Positions 45,601 to 55,500 of a DNA stretch of 64,000 nt are shown here, piece after piece; position 1 is the stretch's first letter, and the number at the start of each line of letters is the position of its first letter. The position numbers and the translations under genes were made by a program. Source of the DNA: Saccharum officinarum (Eukaryota > Streptophyta > Magnoliopsida > Poales > Poaceae); assembly GCA_020631735.1 (NCBI GenBank), contig CM036159.1, forward strand, positions 16,407,511 to 16,471,510, written 5' to 3'. A model generated the notes under the pieces. It was given only the letters and a program-made list of their open reading frames with translations. It did no database searches and was not told the origin of the DNA.

Positions 45601-46646
45601 CAAGGATGGCGAGCACGATCGCGCGAAGCAAGGGAAGAAGGAGGGAGCGAGGGCGCCGGTGGCGGAGCTCGAGCCCGGCGGCCGGCGACGGTGGCGCGCG
45701 CGGGAAAAGGAGAAATTGAGCCTCACCGTCGTCGAACAAGGGATACCGAGCCCCGTTCGGAGAAGAGGAGAAGGTGGCGGAGCCGGTGGCGAGACGAATC
45801 AGGAGGTGGCGCGGCCGTTTTGCAGGAACGGCGGTGTTCATCTCGGGCGGAGCGGCGGCGGCGCGAGGAGGCGAGAGCGGCGGCTGCTGCTGCTCGCGCG
45901 AAGCCAGGCGAGGCGAAAATGGGGGTGTGCTGGTGAGGGAGGAGCGGGTGCGGCTTCAAGGCGCGTGGCGCGGCCGGTGGAGCCCACGGCTCGCCACCCG
46001 TACGCCGGAGGCGGCGAGCGGCGGCCACGCGGCGGCCACGGCCTGAGCGCGGCGTGCGCTGGCGCGGGGCGCGCGCGCTGGCGCGGCGGGCGCGTGAGAC
46101 GGGCTAGGCCGGCTTCGGCCATGGGCCGAGAAGTGAGGCGGCGGCCCAGCCAAGTGAAAATCCATTTTTCCTTTATAAAAAAAATATTTTTAGATTTATT
46201 TCTTTGTTTCAAAAGTGAATTTGAAGATGAAAAAGAGGTTTTCAGAATTTTGGCCCAAAATAAAAGTTGTTCAAAATTTTATTCTCTACAACTTTCATGT
46301 AGAGCATTTTTCAAAATTCTCAATAGATTTTGAATTTGTGATTTAAAGCTAAATTGTTAATCAAAAATTTATTTGTTTAGAATATTTTTAAAACAAAATT
46401 TAAGAAAAACTTGAATTCAAGAATTGCTCCAAAAATCATGTTAATTTATTCTAGATTATTTAAAATTGCTAATACCCAAAAGTATACTCTCTTTTTGGCA
46501 CTTACATCAAAGTTAGGGTTCTAATTATTTGCTTTTCAAGTTTAAATTTAAAAGAGCTATATTTCATGCAATGCTAGTCATGAAATGATGCTGAATGCTT
46601 TATGTTTTGAAATGCTAATGCATGCTTAACACCCAGGGGTGTTACA
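42684..46646 (-). repeat. Element B, 3' LTR
   Basis: 3,963 bp from TGTAACGGATCAACG to CAGGGGTGTTACA. It carries the hairpin block (43107-43165), GGTCGAAAGGTACTTTATTC near 43732, CCAGGGCTTGCCT at 44162-44174, AT-rich sequence with GCTTCAAAGATACACC-like words, and a GC-rich core (45340-46150). Large frames in that core (45196-46333) overlap on both strands and are not genes. Confidence 0.92.
43107..43165 (-). promoter_or_regulatory. LTR hairpin block (B, 3' LTR)
   Basis: Minus strand: GGGTAAGT (GT at 43163), arms CTGAGTAC/GTACTCAG, then TTGTTCCCATTGTTGTTGCAG ending at 43107. Donor to YAG is 57 nt. Confidence 0.65.
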
Positions 46647-46659
46647 GCCCTCCCCCCTT
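46647..46659 (-). promoter_or_regulatory. Element B polypurine tract
   Basis: Minus strand AAGGGGGGAGGGC directly precedes the 3' LTR start TGTAACACC. Confidence 0.85.
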
Positions 46660-46679
46660 ATAAGAATCTCGTCCCGAGA

Positions 46680-47554
46680 TTTCGAGTTACGAACCATTTA
46701 TCGTAAAAAGCTTTATACGCGGTTTGAAGATATTCTCCCGTTTCCCATGAAGCATCACTCTCATCATGATGGCTCCACTGAATCTTGTAGGTTGTTACCA
46801 CTTTATTTCAAGTGACTCGGTCCTTAGTATCCAGAACTCGAACCGGTTGTTCACGATATTCCAAGTCCACCTTGATCTGAATACCCTGCGGTTCTATTCT
46901 CTCTTCCGGAACACGCAGACATTTTCTTAACTGGGATACGTGAAAGACGGGAAAGATCGAACTCATCTCTTCTGGCAACTGCAACTTGTACGCCACGGGA
47001 CCCTTTTTCTCTATGATCTGGTATGGTCCTATATATCTTGCAGATAGTTTCTTCTTGATTCCAAACCATTTCTTTTTCATTGGGGTAACCTTCAAATAGA
47101 CATAGTCACCCACTTGGAAATCCAATGGTCTCCTTCTCTTATCTGCATAACTCTTCTGACGAGACTGTGTAGCTTGCATGTTTTGTTGGATAATACGGAC
47201 CTTTTTCTCTGCCTCATCTACAAAATCAATTCCGTAAAACCTTCTTTCCCCAGGCTCTACCCAATTTAACGGTGTCCTGCACTTCCTGCCATACAAAGCT
47301 TCAAAAGGTGCCATCTTGATACTCTCTTGGTAACTGTTGTTGTAAGCGAATTCTGCCAACAGTAACCAGGATTCCCATGAGCCTCTGGATGATAGTACAC
47401 AAGCTCTAAGCATATCTTCAAGTACAGCATTAACTCGTTCTGTCTGCCCGTCTGTCTGTGGATGGTAAGCCGTACTACGAATCAAACTAGTACCCAAACC
47501 TTTATGAAGATGTTCCCAAAAATGAGAGGTAAACTGTGAACCATGATCAGACAC
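46680..47554 (-). pseudogene. pol: Element B integrase core and chromodomain-like end
   Basis: The frame from 47554 carries SDHGSQFTSHFWE (second catalytic Asp), HPQTDGQTERVNAVLEDML (catalytic Glu), FEALYGRKCRTPLNW, VGDYVYLKVTPMKKK and GPYQIIEKKGPVAY. A TGA for Arg near 46808 interrupts the chromodomain-like part, which then continues TYKIQWSHHDESDASWETGEY to about 46690. The integrase N-terminal zinc finger just upstream (47560-47890) is scrambled by frameshifts and a deletion, so the enzyme is dead. Sequence is close to element A throughout. Confidence 0.85.
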
Positions 47555-47859
47555 GATCGTTTTTGGTATACCATGTAATCAGACAATCTCAGCAATGTAC
47601 TTTTCTGGATATTGAGGTGGTCGGAATATTGTCTTAACTGGCAGAAAGTGAGCTGTCTTGGTGAGACGATCTACTATTACCCAAATAGAATCATGTCCCT
47701 TCTGTGTGCTGGGAAGACTAGTGATGAAATCCATACTTATATCATCCCATTTCTAATCGGGTACAGACAAGGGTTGCAGAAGTCCTGCAGGTCTCATGTG
47801 AAGAGCTTTAACTCTACAACACATGTCACAATGAGCAACGTATGCTGCAATTTCTTTTT

Positions 47860-48546
47860 TCATCTTAGTCCACCAATAACGGGGTCGCAAATCTTAGTAC
47901 ATCTTACTCGAAAGTGTTTGGTGGGTTCCCTCTTCATCTTCTCCTTGATATGAAAGATTCCCTTATCTGTCTTCTGACCTTCAATGATCTGGTTTTGTAG
48001 AGTACAACTGATCTGAATATTATGCAACACAGCAGGATGTAACAAATTGAACCCTTCTTCAAACAACGGTTGCACATCAATAGCATGTGATTTTCTGCTC
48101 AGTGCATCTGCTACTACATTAGCCTTCCTGGGATGATAATGCACATTTAGATTATAGTCCTTTATCAGCTCTAACCATCTTCTCTGTCGCATGTTCAACT
48201 CAGATTAGGTAAAAATGTATTTGAGACTCTTATGATCTGTAAAGAGATTACACACATTACCCAGCAGGTAGTGTCTCCAAATCTTTAGAGCATGCACCAC
48301 TGCTGCAAGCTCCAAATCATGTGTAGGATAGTTAACTTCATGCTTCCTCAATTGACGTGAGGCATAGGCAATGACCCTTCCATTTTGCATTAGTACACAT
48401 CCTAACCCATTCTTAGATGCGTCACAGAACACATCAAATGACTTTTCTATATCTGGTTGGGCCAGAACAGGAGCAGTGGTCAACAACTTTTGCAAGGTGC
48501 AGAAAGCTGCCTCGCACTCCTCTGTCCATACAAACTTATGATCCTT
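47860..48546 (-). pseudogene. pol: Element B RNase H and integrase linker
   Basis: It is in frame with RT and separated from it by a TAG after SLL (48549-48547), which is also present in element A. It carries [15 protein letters not shown], the [18 protein letters not shown] helix, [11 protein letters not shown] and [16 protein letters not shown] stop near 48205 (from Lys/Gln in …[12 protein letters not shown]) and loss of part of the linker near 47890 disrupt it. RNase H would remove template RNA during reverse transcription. Confidence 0.8.
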
Positions 48547-49449
48547 CTATAACAGGCTTGTCATTGGTTTGGCAATCTTCGAGAAATCCGTTATGAAGCG
48601 ATGATAGTAACTGGCTAAACCAAGAAAACTACGAACTTCATGCACTGAGGTTGGTGACTTCCAGTCCATAACCTCTTGCGCCTTACTAGGGTCTACGGAA
48701 ATGCCATTTTCAGACAACACGTGGCCGAGAAAAGGAACTGTCTTAAGCCATAACTCACACTTGCTAAACTTCGCATACAGTCGATGTTCTCTGAGTCTAG
48801 TCAAGACAATCCTGAGGTGCTCTGCGTGATCTTCTTCATTCTCTGAATATATTAGAATGTCATCAATGAACACGATCACAAACTTGTCCAACTCTGGCAT
48901 GAAAACAGAATTCATCAGATACATAAAGTCTGCAGGAGTGTTTGTCAATCCGAAGGACATAACAAGATACTCGTACAAGCCATATCTGGTAGAGAACGCA
49001 GTCTTAGGCACATCTTGCGGCCTAATCTTTATCTGATGGTATCCTGATCTCAAATCTATCTTAGAGAACACTTTGGCTTTAGACAATTGGTCAAACAAGA
49101 TATCAATCCGAGGAAGAGGATACTTGTTTTTAATTGTCACTGCATTCAGTGGTCGATAATCCACGCACATGCGTAAGGAGTTATCCTTCTTTTTCACAAA
49201 TAGAGCGGGGCATCCCCATTTAGACGAGCTGGGACGAATCAAACCTTTCTTTAGTAAGTCCTGGAGTTGCTTCTTCAATTCGGCTAACTCATTGGGAGGC
49301 ATCCGATAGGGCCTTCTCGAGATCGGTGCTGTTCCCGGAATTAACTCAATGGCAAACTCAACATCTCGGTCTGGTGGAAGTCCAGGTAACTCATCCAGAA
49401 ACACATCTGGAAACTCACAGACCACTGGAATCTGGGCTAGCAGAGTAGT
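48547..49449 (-). pseudogene. pol: Element B reverse transcriptase
   Basis: An open stretch of 292 codons (49425-48547) carries [66 protein letters not shown] and the catalytic FIDDILIYS (near 48850). It then runs through the thumb, [20 protein letters not shown] and [11 protein letters not shown]. This is the least damaged RT in the window. It continues the protease frame after a TAA near 49450, a likely CAA or CAG. It ends at the TAG after SLL. Confidence 0.88.
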
Positions 49450-49917
49450 TTAGACCGCACAAGTCGTGCTAGCTAGGTCTACTTTCTGAGGTAGGACCAC
49501 CCGAAAGGTGCCTTCCCCACTTGGTTCCTTAAGAGAGATACTCCTTCCTCCAATATCGATTACTACCCCCATCTTATTCATCCAGTTCATACCCATGATC
49601 ACATCCAAAACTAACCCTGGCATGACTATCAGATTAAGCTTATATTGCCGGTTTGATATGTTTAGGGTTACTCCCTGAACTATCCGATTAGTCAACAGAT
49701 CAGCCCCAGCTGAACTAATTTTATATGCACATTCCAATTCAACTATCCTTTGCTCATGCCTCTTAACAAATGCTTGACTTACAAAGGAATGAGATGATTT
49801 GGAATCAAACAAGACTACTGCAGGAAGATTGTTGATAGAAAACATACCAGCTGTTACCGGTTCTCCTTCAGGGATATCATCCATGGTGGTGTGATGCACA
49901 CGAGCTTGATACTGCGT
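49450..49917 (-). pseudogene. pol: Element B protease
   Basis: It is in frame with gag upstream (separated by a TAG at about 49918, Gln in A) and RT downstream. [19 protein letters not shown] leads to the aspartic protease motif LFDSKSSHSFVSQAF. The catalytic D-S-G triplet is D-S-K here, which should abolish activity. The flap-region [16 protein letters not shown] is conserved. It stops at a TAA after TTCAV. Confidence 0.85.
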
Positions 49918-50497
49918 CTACTGTTTCTTAGGGTAGGGACAAAACTTCGCAAAGTGTCCGGGTTGGTTGCAGTTGAAGCACGGTCCCTTCACTTGAGCCA
50001 CAGTTCCAGATGAACTGTCTTGTCCTGTCTTCGCCTGAGGCAATGCCATCTTGAATGGTTTCTGGTTCCTCTGGGGTTGCTGAGTATTCTGATTCTTCCT
50101 TTGCGGTGGCCTAAACCTTGCACCTGGGGCAGGCGATCGATAAGCTGGACGGTTGGCCACTGGGGCTCTGGACTGGGACAAACCCGACTCGAAAGCTCTC
50201 TTACGGATCTTGGAAGTAGCATAAACATTATTGTTCTTCTCTTGCTTCAGACAGTCACTAACGAAATCGTTGAAACAAGTCCTCATATTTGTACCCACAT
50301 GTTTCATCATCTTGGGATTCAGGCCTCTCTTGAAGATAGCGATCTTCTTGGCCTCAGTATTCACCATATCAGGAGCATAACGGCTCAGGTTATTGAATGC
50401 ATGTAGATATTGAGTTATAGTCTTCGTGCCTTAATTCAGTGCCAGGAATTCCCCAAGCTTCATCTCAGTCAGACCAGGTGGAATGTACGTTCGGCAT
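49918..50497 (-). pseudogene. gag: Element B gag, N-terminal half deleted
   Basis: The ATG at 50497, after the conserved TTGCTGAAACATGCAG, is joined almost at once to VHIPPG-like codons. These correspond to the second half of the capsid domain in element A (YIPPGLVEMKLGEF), so roughly 500 bp of gag is missing. A frame change and a TAA for Gln near 50434 (ALN*GTKT) follow. The frame then runs through MVNTEAKKIAIFKRGLNPKM, a basic region and the CCHC knuckle CFNCNQPGHFAKFC (near 49985-49945) to a TAG at 49918. This gag cannot form particles. Confidence 0.85.
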
Positions 50498-50866
50498 CTG
50501 CATGTTTCAGCAACTGTAATTATTAGGTGATGTTGTAGGAATTGCGACCGAATGAAAAATCATGCCGAACTGAATTTACTGGAGAGAATAAATTCATACA
50601 ATAAAACAGGGGCACAATAAGTCATTTCAATTAACACAACATCACTAATTAGATTACTTAAAGCGCACACATCGCGTCCATTACAAACAAGTTGCCATCA
50701 TACATACACTGGACTTTTGACGTTCGGATACCGCCACAAACACATCCAAGCTTTCTAACATTACATCAAAGCCTTAGTCTTTCTACTCATTGTTACATGC
50801 CCAACGTGCCAACAAAGCAAAAGATCATGTTGATGGAACCTAGTAGCTAGCGCAACAACTACTAGC
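50498..50866 (-). other. Spacer between the H3-tail ORF and gag in B
   Basis: AT-rich non-coding DNA collinear with 36517-36872 of element A (shared CATACATACACTGGACTTTT and ACAACATCACTAAT words). It ends in the conserved acceptor-like TGCAG before the gag ATG. Confidence 0.5.
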
Positions 50867-51439
50867 CTACTCATCATGGTCGCTGTCTAAGTCCGAGACG
50901 TTGGAGTTGTCGCCATTAGCAGCGTCGTGGTGCTCCCCAACTGGTGCTTCAGGCTCTTCAGGATCTTCGTCTTCATCCAAATCCATCTCTGCCGCACTAG
51001 GAGGAACATAGGGGTTGAGTTGATTGTTCAGCCGATGAACCTCCTCATGCAGATTGTCATTATATTCCTCTGCATATGCCAGCTGTTGCTCTAGCTCAAA
51101 CTGTCTAGCCCTCAACACATTCTCTGCGGACCAGGCTTCATTCCTCTGATGGAGCACATGAGTCAACATGCACTCAGCGTTCCTGTTGGCGGTGGTCAGT
51201 CGCCCAACCTGCTCTCTCAGGGCACGTACATCTCCCTCGAAAGCCACAGTCCTCTGGGTAGCCTGATCTCTCTGACGAGTCAACTGAGCCATCTCTGTGT
51301 TGAGCCTCTCAATCTCGGCGTCGTGATCTCTCTGAAGCTGACGACGGTCATCACGAGCCTGACCAAGAGCACTAGACACACGTCTCAGGCTACCTTCCAC
51401 TCCATCAAAGGCCCTCATCACTGCGAACATGACACTCAT
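50867..51439 (-). CDS. Element B extra ORF, coiled-coil and acidic C-terminal part
   Basis: 190 codons from the Met of SDNTA-MSVM. A long predicted coiled coil covers about residues 15-140 (AEIERLNTEMAQLTRQRDQA, VRALREQVGRLTTANRNAE). An acidic tail follows (AEMDLDEDEDPEEPEAP ... VSDLDSDHDE). Overall plan and many residues match the element A protein (ANRNA, QRNEAW, EEYNDNLH, NP/GPYVPP/APPD.A.MD, SDLD). It is one frame off the H3-tail part here because of an indel near 51480. The open codons just upstream of the Met (ISAAEAQNSDNTA) show that it was once continuous. No family recognised. Confidence 0.6.
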   Translation of the reverse strand: MSVMFAVMRAFDGVEGSLRRVSSALGQARDDRRQLQRDHDAEIERLNTEMAQLTRQRDQATQRTVAFEGDVRALREQVGRLTTANRNAECMLTHVLHQRNEAWSAENVLRARQFELEQQLAYAEEYNDNLHEEVHRLNNQLNPYVPPSAAEMDLDEDEDPEEPEAPVGEHHDAANGDNSNVSDLDSDHDE

Positions 51440-51480
51440 AGCGGTGTTGTCACTGTTCTGTGCTTCTGCGGCGCTAATCT

Positions 51481-51903
51481 TTAGGGATCTTCCTCTTGCC
51501 TGCTGCCACGAGTCAGTGGAGGGGTTGCCCCTCGGAAAGACTCCAACTCCTGAGGAAAGCGATCCATGATATCCCTCAGGATCCCAAAGGCTGCCCTCTC
51601 AGCGGCTTCTTTAGGGGTCCTGCCAGTTGACTCAAAACGCCAACCGGTCCACTCAGAACCATCACCTCGGGGATGAATAACTGCTTCCACAGTCACCAAA
51701 AGTCCTTCCCCCAACCGCTCATTCGACCAAAAGTAGTGGGGCTCCATCCCATCAGGATAGCCTACGTAGCTGACTACTCTCCACAAGAGCGTAGGCATCC
51801 CAAACTCTCTAAGAAAAGTGTGGCGCTGACGAGTGCGTGGAGCAAGCTGATGACGGGGAGCTCTGCCGGTGGACTTGCGGGCTGTCTGCTTGGTACGTGC
51901 CAT
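51481..51903 (-). CDS. Element B extra ORF, histone H3 tail-like N-terminal part
   Basis: ATG at 51903-51901, after TTTTGCTACAG. The 140-residue product begins ARTKQTARKSTGRAPRHQLA. H3 residues 1-12 are identical; one Gly of the GG pair is missing; Arg and His replace Lys14 and Lys18; QLA matches H3 19-21. The domain after the tail is shared with element A (FGMPTLLWRV, VGYPDGMEPHYFWSN, EWTGWRFESTGRTP, ILRDIMDRF). Compared with A, all differences in the first 12 tail codons are synonymous. It stops with TAA at 51481, one frame from the coiled-coil part. Its 5' half is duplicated immediately upstream (52070-52502). Confidence 0.8.
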   Translation of the reverse strand: MARTKQTARKSTGRAPRHQLAPRTRQRHTFLREFGMPTLLWRVVSYVGYPDGMEPHYFWSNERLGEGLLVTVEAVIHPRGDGSEWTGWRFESTGRTPKEAAERAAFGILRDIMDRFPQELESFRGATPPLTRGSRQEEDP

Positions 51904-52502
51904 CTGTAGCAAAATTTTATTACCGTGGTGAGAACAAATTTTTAAGTTGGCATTTTTATCGAAATGAGATAATCAACTTATAAGGGGAGGAACAATGCCA
52001 CGAATGAAATGCACAACATGATACATGCACGTTTCGTACGTCCTCACAAACTTAGAAAACTAATAACTAACGCCAACCGGTCCACTCAGAACCATCACCT
52101 CTGGGACGAATAACTGCTTCCACAGTCACCAAAAGTCCTTCCCCCAACCGCTCATTCGACCAAAAGTAGCGGGGCTCCATCCCATCAGGATAGCCTACGT
52201 AGCTGAGTACTCTCCACAAGAGCGTAGGCATCCCAAACTCTCTAAGAAAAGTGTGGCGCTGACGAGTGCGTGGAGCAAGCTGATGACGGGGAGCTCTGCC
52301 GGTGGACTTGCGGGCTGTCTGCTTGGTACGTGCCATCTGTAGCAAAATTTTATTACCGTGGTGAGAACAGATTTTTAAGTTGGCATTTTTATCGAAATGA
52401 GATAATCAACTTATAAGGGGAGGAACAATGCCATGAATGAAATGCACAACATGATACATGCACGTTCCGTACGTCCTCACAAACTTAGAAAACTAATAAC
52501 TA
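51637..52502 (-). repeat. Tandem duplication of 433 bp over the H3-tail ORF start
   Basis: The segment 51637-52069 is repeated at 52070-52502 with only a handful of differences. Both copies begin ACGCCAACCGGTCCACTC and end AAACTAATAACTA. Each includes about 165 bp of leader and the first 89 codons of the H3-tail ORF. It is absent from element A. Confidence 0.93.
52067..52336 (-). CDS. Truncated duplicate of the H3 tail-like ORF in B
   Basis: ATG at 52336, after the same TTTTGCTACAG. The 89-residue product has the same H3-like tail and the first part of the following domain, and ends SEWTGWR at the duplication junction. As the first ATG in the leader it would be the one reached first by ribosomes or by splicing. 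It lacks the coiled coil. Confidence 0.65.
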   Translation of the reverse strand: MARTKQTARKSTGRAPRHQLAPRTRQRHTFLREFGMPTLLWRVLSYVGYPDGMEPRYFWSNERLGEGLLVTVEAVIRPRGDGSEWTGWR

Positions 52503-52566
52503 CTAACGGAATAAACGGTGGCATACAACGATCTCTTGTAACGTAACTAATACGTACTACTCGAAA
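52337..52566 (-). other. Element B leader, truncated
   Basis: It matches the A leader (CTCACAAACTTAGAAAA ... CGTAACTAAT) and then runs straight into the middle of the LTR at about 52567. The rest of the leader, the PBS and about 308 bp of the inner LTR end are missing. Confidence 0.75.
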
Positions 52567-55500
52567 GCATGGTCCACAAAAGCATTAGATAAGACGAACA
52601 GAGTGACCCTTGCCCAAGGTCCTAGTTGTCGCCCATCGCCGGATACAGACAGTTGGAGCAGTACCCATAGTACATCTGACCATCTGCAACAACAATGGGA
52701 ACAACGCCCTGAGTACGAGAATGTACTCAGCTAGACTTACCCGTCATAAACTAGAAATAAAGGACACCAAGGATCAAGCAAGTCTTTATAGATTGGACTG
52801 GCTTTACTCATTTGCGAAAAGCATAAGTTGTTATGAAAAACTATACCAGTACTTTTTGCATCACTTTTTAGTATAACCTATTCAAGCTAGGTAAGCACCT
52901 ATTGCTAAAACAATCACTTGATTCATCATTAACAATCTAGATTACCATATCAGGTTTAGCATTTCCAACATCATTCACTTAACCATCAATGTTCCATTAA
53001 TGTTACTACGATGCCATAGCTCGAGTCAAGTGTTCACTAACCGGGAGCGACGATGATTCGAATCGAATTCCTATCCAGCTGGAGATTTATTCCTCACACA
53101 AACCATGCTTCCCCCGTCAGGGTCGCGTAGATCACCAATGACACTTTCCAAGAAGCCGCGGGATAACAATCATGGATCGCACTACCCAGGGACCGCCCAA
53201 CTGCCAGGACGCACCTTGGGCTCACTCTTCGCGTCCCCGTTACACCCCCTTCAACACCAGTCTACCAACCCGAGTTTATCCCGGCTCGAAAAGTGTCACT
53301 AGCTTCACGGTCGAAAGGTACTTTATTCGACCAGCTAAATGTGAGGCATGCGTTCAACATGACAAGAGGGACGAGCAACGATCGGTCTTTAATCGACACA
53401 GGCGGAATCACTATAGTCCAAAACCCTATAAGACTCTGCCCGGTCTCCGCTTATCCATCAACACTTAGTTACTTTTTCATGATCACCATTACAGCTAACC
53501 ATAGCCCGGTATCCACCTATAACTCGCAGGTGACAGGAAATCACCCGACTTCTACCGGTCTAAGCATGGCTAAGCAATTTACTCGATCCTGACCTAACAG
53601 GGTGAAAGATAATCTGGTGGCCAAGGTAATATTGCAACAATGGTTTCACTCAACTCCTATAACTTATTGCAACAATATATATAACTATAGTTCATGTAGT
53701 AAGGAACAACTTTTATAAAATAGGAGACTTAAAATGCTCCGGGGCTTGCCTCTTTCGAACGAGCTAGGGTAGTGGTTGACGCACTCTGGCAGCTCCTCGC
53801 CTGACTCTTCTTCCTCAGGCACCTCCTGTGCCTAGGGCTCCTGCTGGTCGATCCAAGCTTGATCCTCCGGTACTGCTACCTGCGACTCTTCCTGCGATCC
53901 TGTATGATGCAAGTGCATAAGTAAACATGCGAATAATGCATCGGATTGTGGTGGAGTGCTTTGATGACATGAGATGCAGATGAGCACATGGAATGAGCAG
54001 TTTGGATATAACTATTTCTTCTACAAGGTAGTCCACGTCATCCAAGAACATATACCCTAAAACATGCACCTTATTCTTCTATTAGCTAGCCTATTATCTA
54101 CACATACAAGTGAACCTAAGCTACCAAAGCTTACCAACCTAACTCATCCACAACATCAGCAAGGCATAATGATGCTTCAAAGATACACCAAACATATTTT
54201 ATTTCTCTTAATTTCTAATAAAGAATAATCTTTTATTCCCTATTTAAATAGGGTTACACAGCAACACCTATCCCTGGTATAGATAAAAATCTACAAAAAT
54301 TACAGTAGATTACTCTTACCCTAACTAACCTACTACTAAATTTTTATGAGAATTACATATGTAAAACTGCCTGTACAAAATAAACAAGTTATAGCCTAAA
54401 TATGAGCATTAAATTATTTTGTACTAGAAAAGTATCAAACAACAGATTTCATATTTTTCCTATGTTACTAACAGTAAACTAACATACTTCAAAAATTATC
54501 ACATGTATGTTCTATACAAAATTAGCTCTCTACTAAAAATAACAAAGATTATCAATTAAAAGCATTTGAACTACACTTCAAAAATTTCTCACAGAACATG
54601 CTTCACTAATATTTTTCCTAAAAAGTACATCACTAATAAAGATTAAAGCAACAAGAATCACATTTTTACCTTCATTATTTTATTTACTACATATTTTCTA
54701 AGATATCAGCATTTATAGCAATTAAATAAATTTGCACAGTAAAGTGTCACAAAACTAACATGAGCTATTTTTAAACTGTAGATCTATTCAAGAGGAACAT
54801 TTCAAATTTTGTTTCATGATTTTTGGAGCTATAAATTGTACACAAACATTTTCTAAAGTACTTTCTTTTCCCAAAATATAAATAGAAATTTAAAAACGAA
54901 ATTTGGAAATCGCTGAACGGGCCGGCCCACTCGGCAATACTGGCCCGCGGCCGATAACTGCTGGGGCGCCGCGTGGGGAAAAACAGGGGTGGCGGCCCGG
55001 CTTGGCGGCTCGGCCCAAAGCCGGTGGCCCAACAACCAAGGAGGAGAGGGCGGAACGCGGGGCGCGGCCACGGGTGCCGGCGTCCCGACGTCGCGGGGGC
55101 AAAGCGGTGATCGTCGTCGGCCAACGGCCGTCCTCCGGCTCCGAGTTGCAACCCCGAGCACGCATGACTCCTGCGCAAGGATGGCGAGCACGATCGCGCG
55201 AAGCAAGGGAAAAAGGAGGGAGCGAGGGCGCCGGTGGCGGAGCTCGAGCCCGGCGGCCGGCGACGGTGGCGCGCGCGGGAAAAGGAGAAATTGAGCCTCA
55301 CCGTCATCGAACAAGGGATACCGAACCCCGTTCGGAGAAGAGAAGGTGGCGGAGCCGGTGGCGAGACGAATTGGGAGGTGGCGCGGCCGTTGAGCGGGAA
55401 CGGCGGTGTTCGTCTCGGGCGGAGCGGCGGCGGCGCGAGGAGGCGAGAGCGGCGGCTGCTGCTGCTCGCGCGAAGCCGAGCGAGGCGAAAACAGGGGTGT

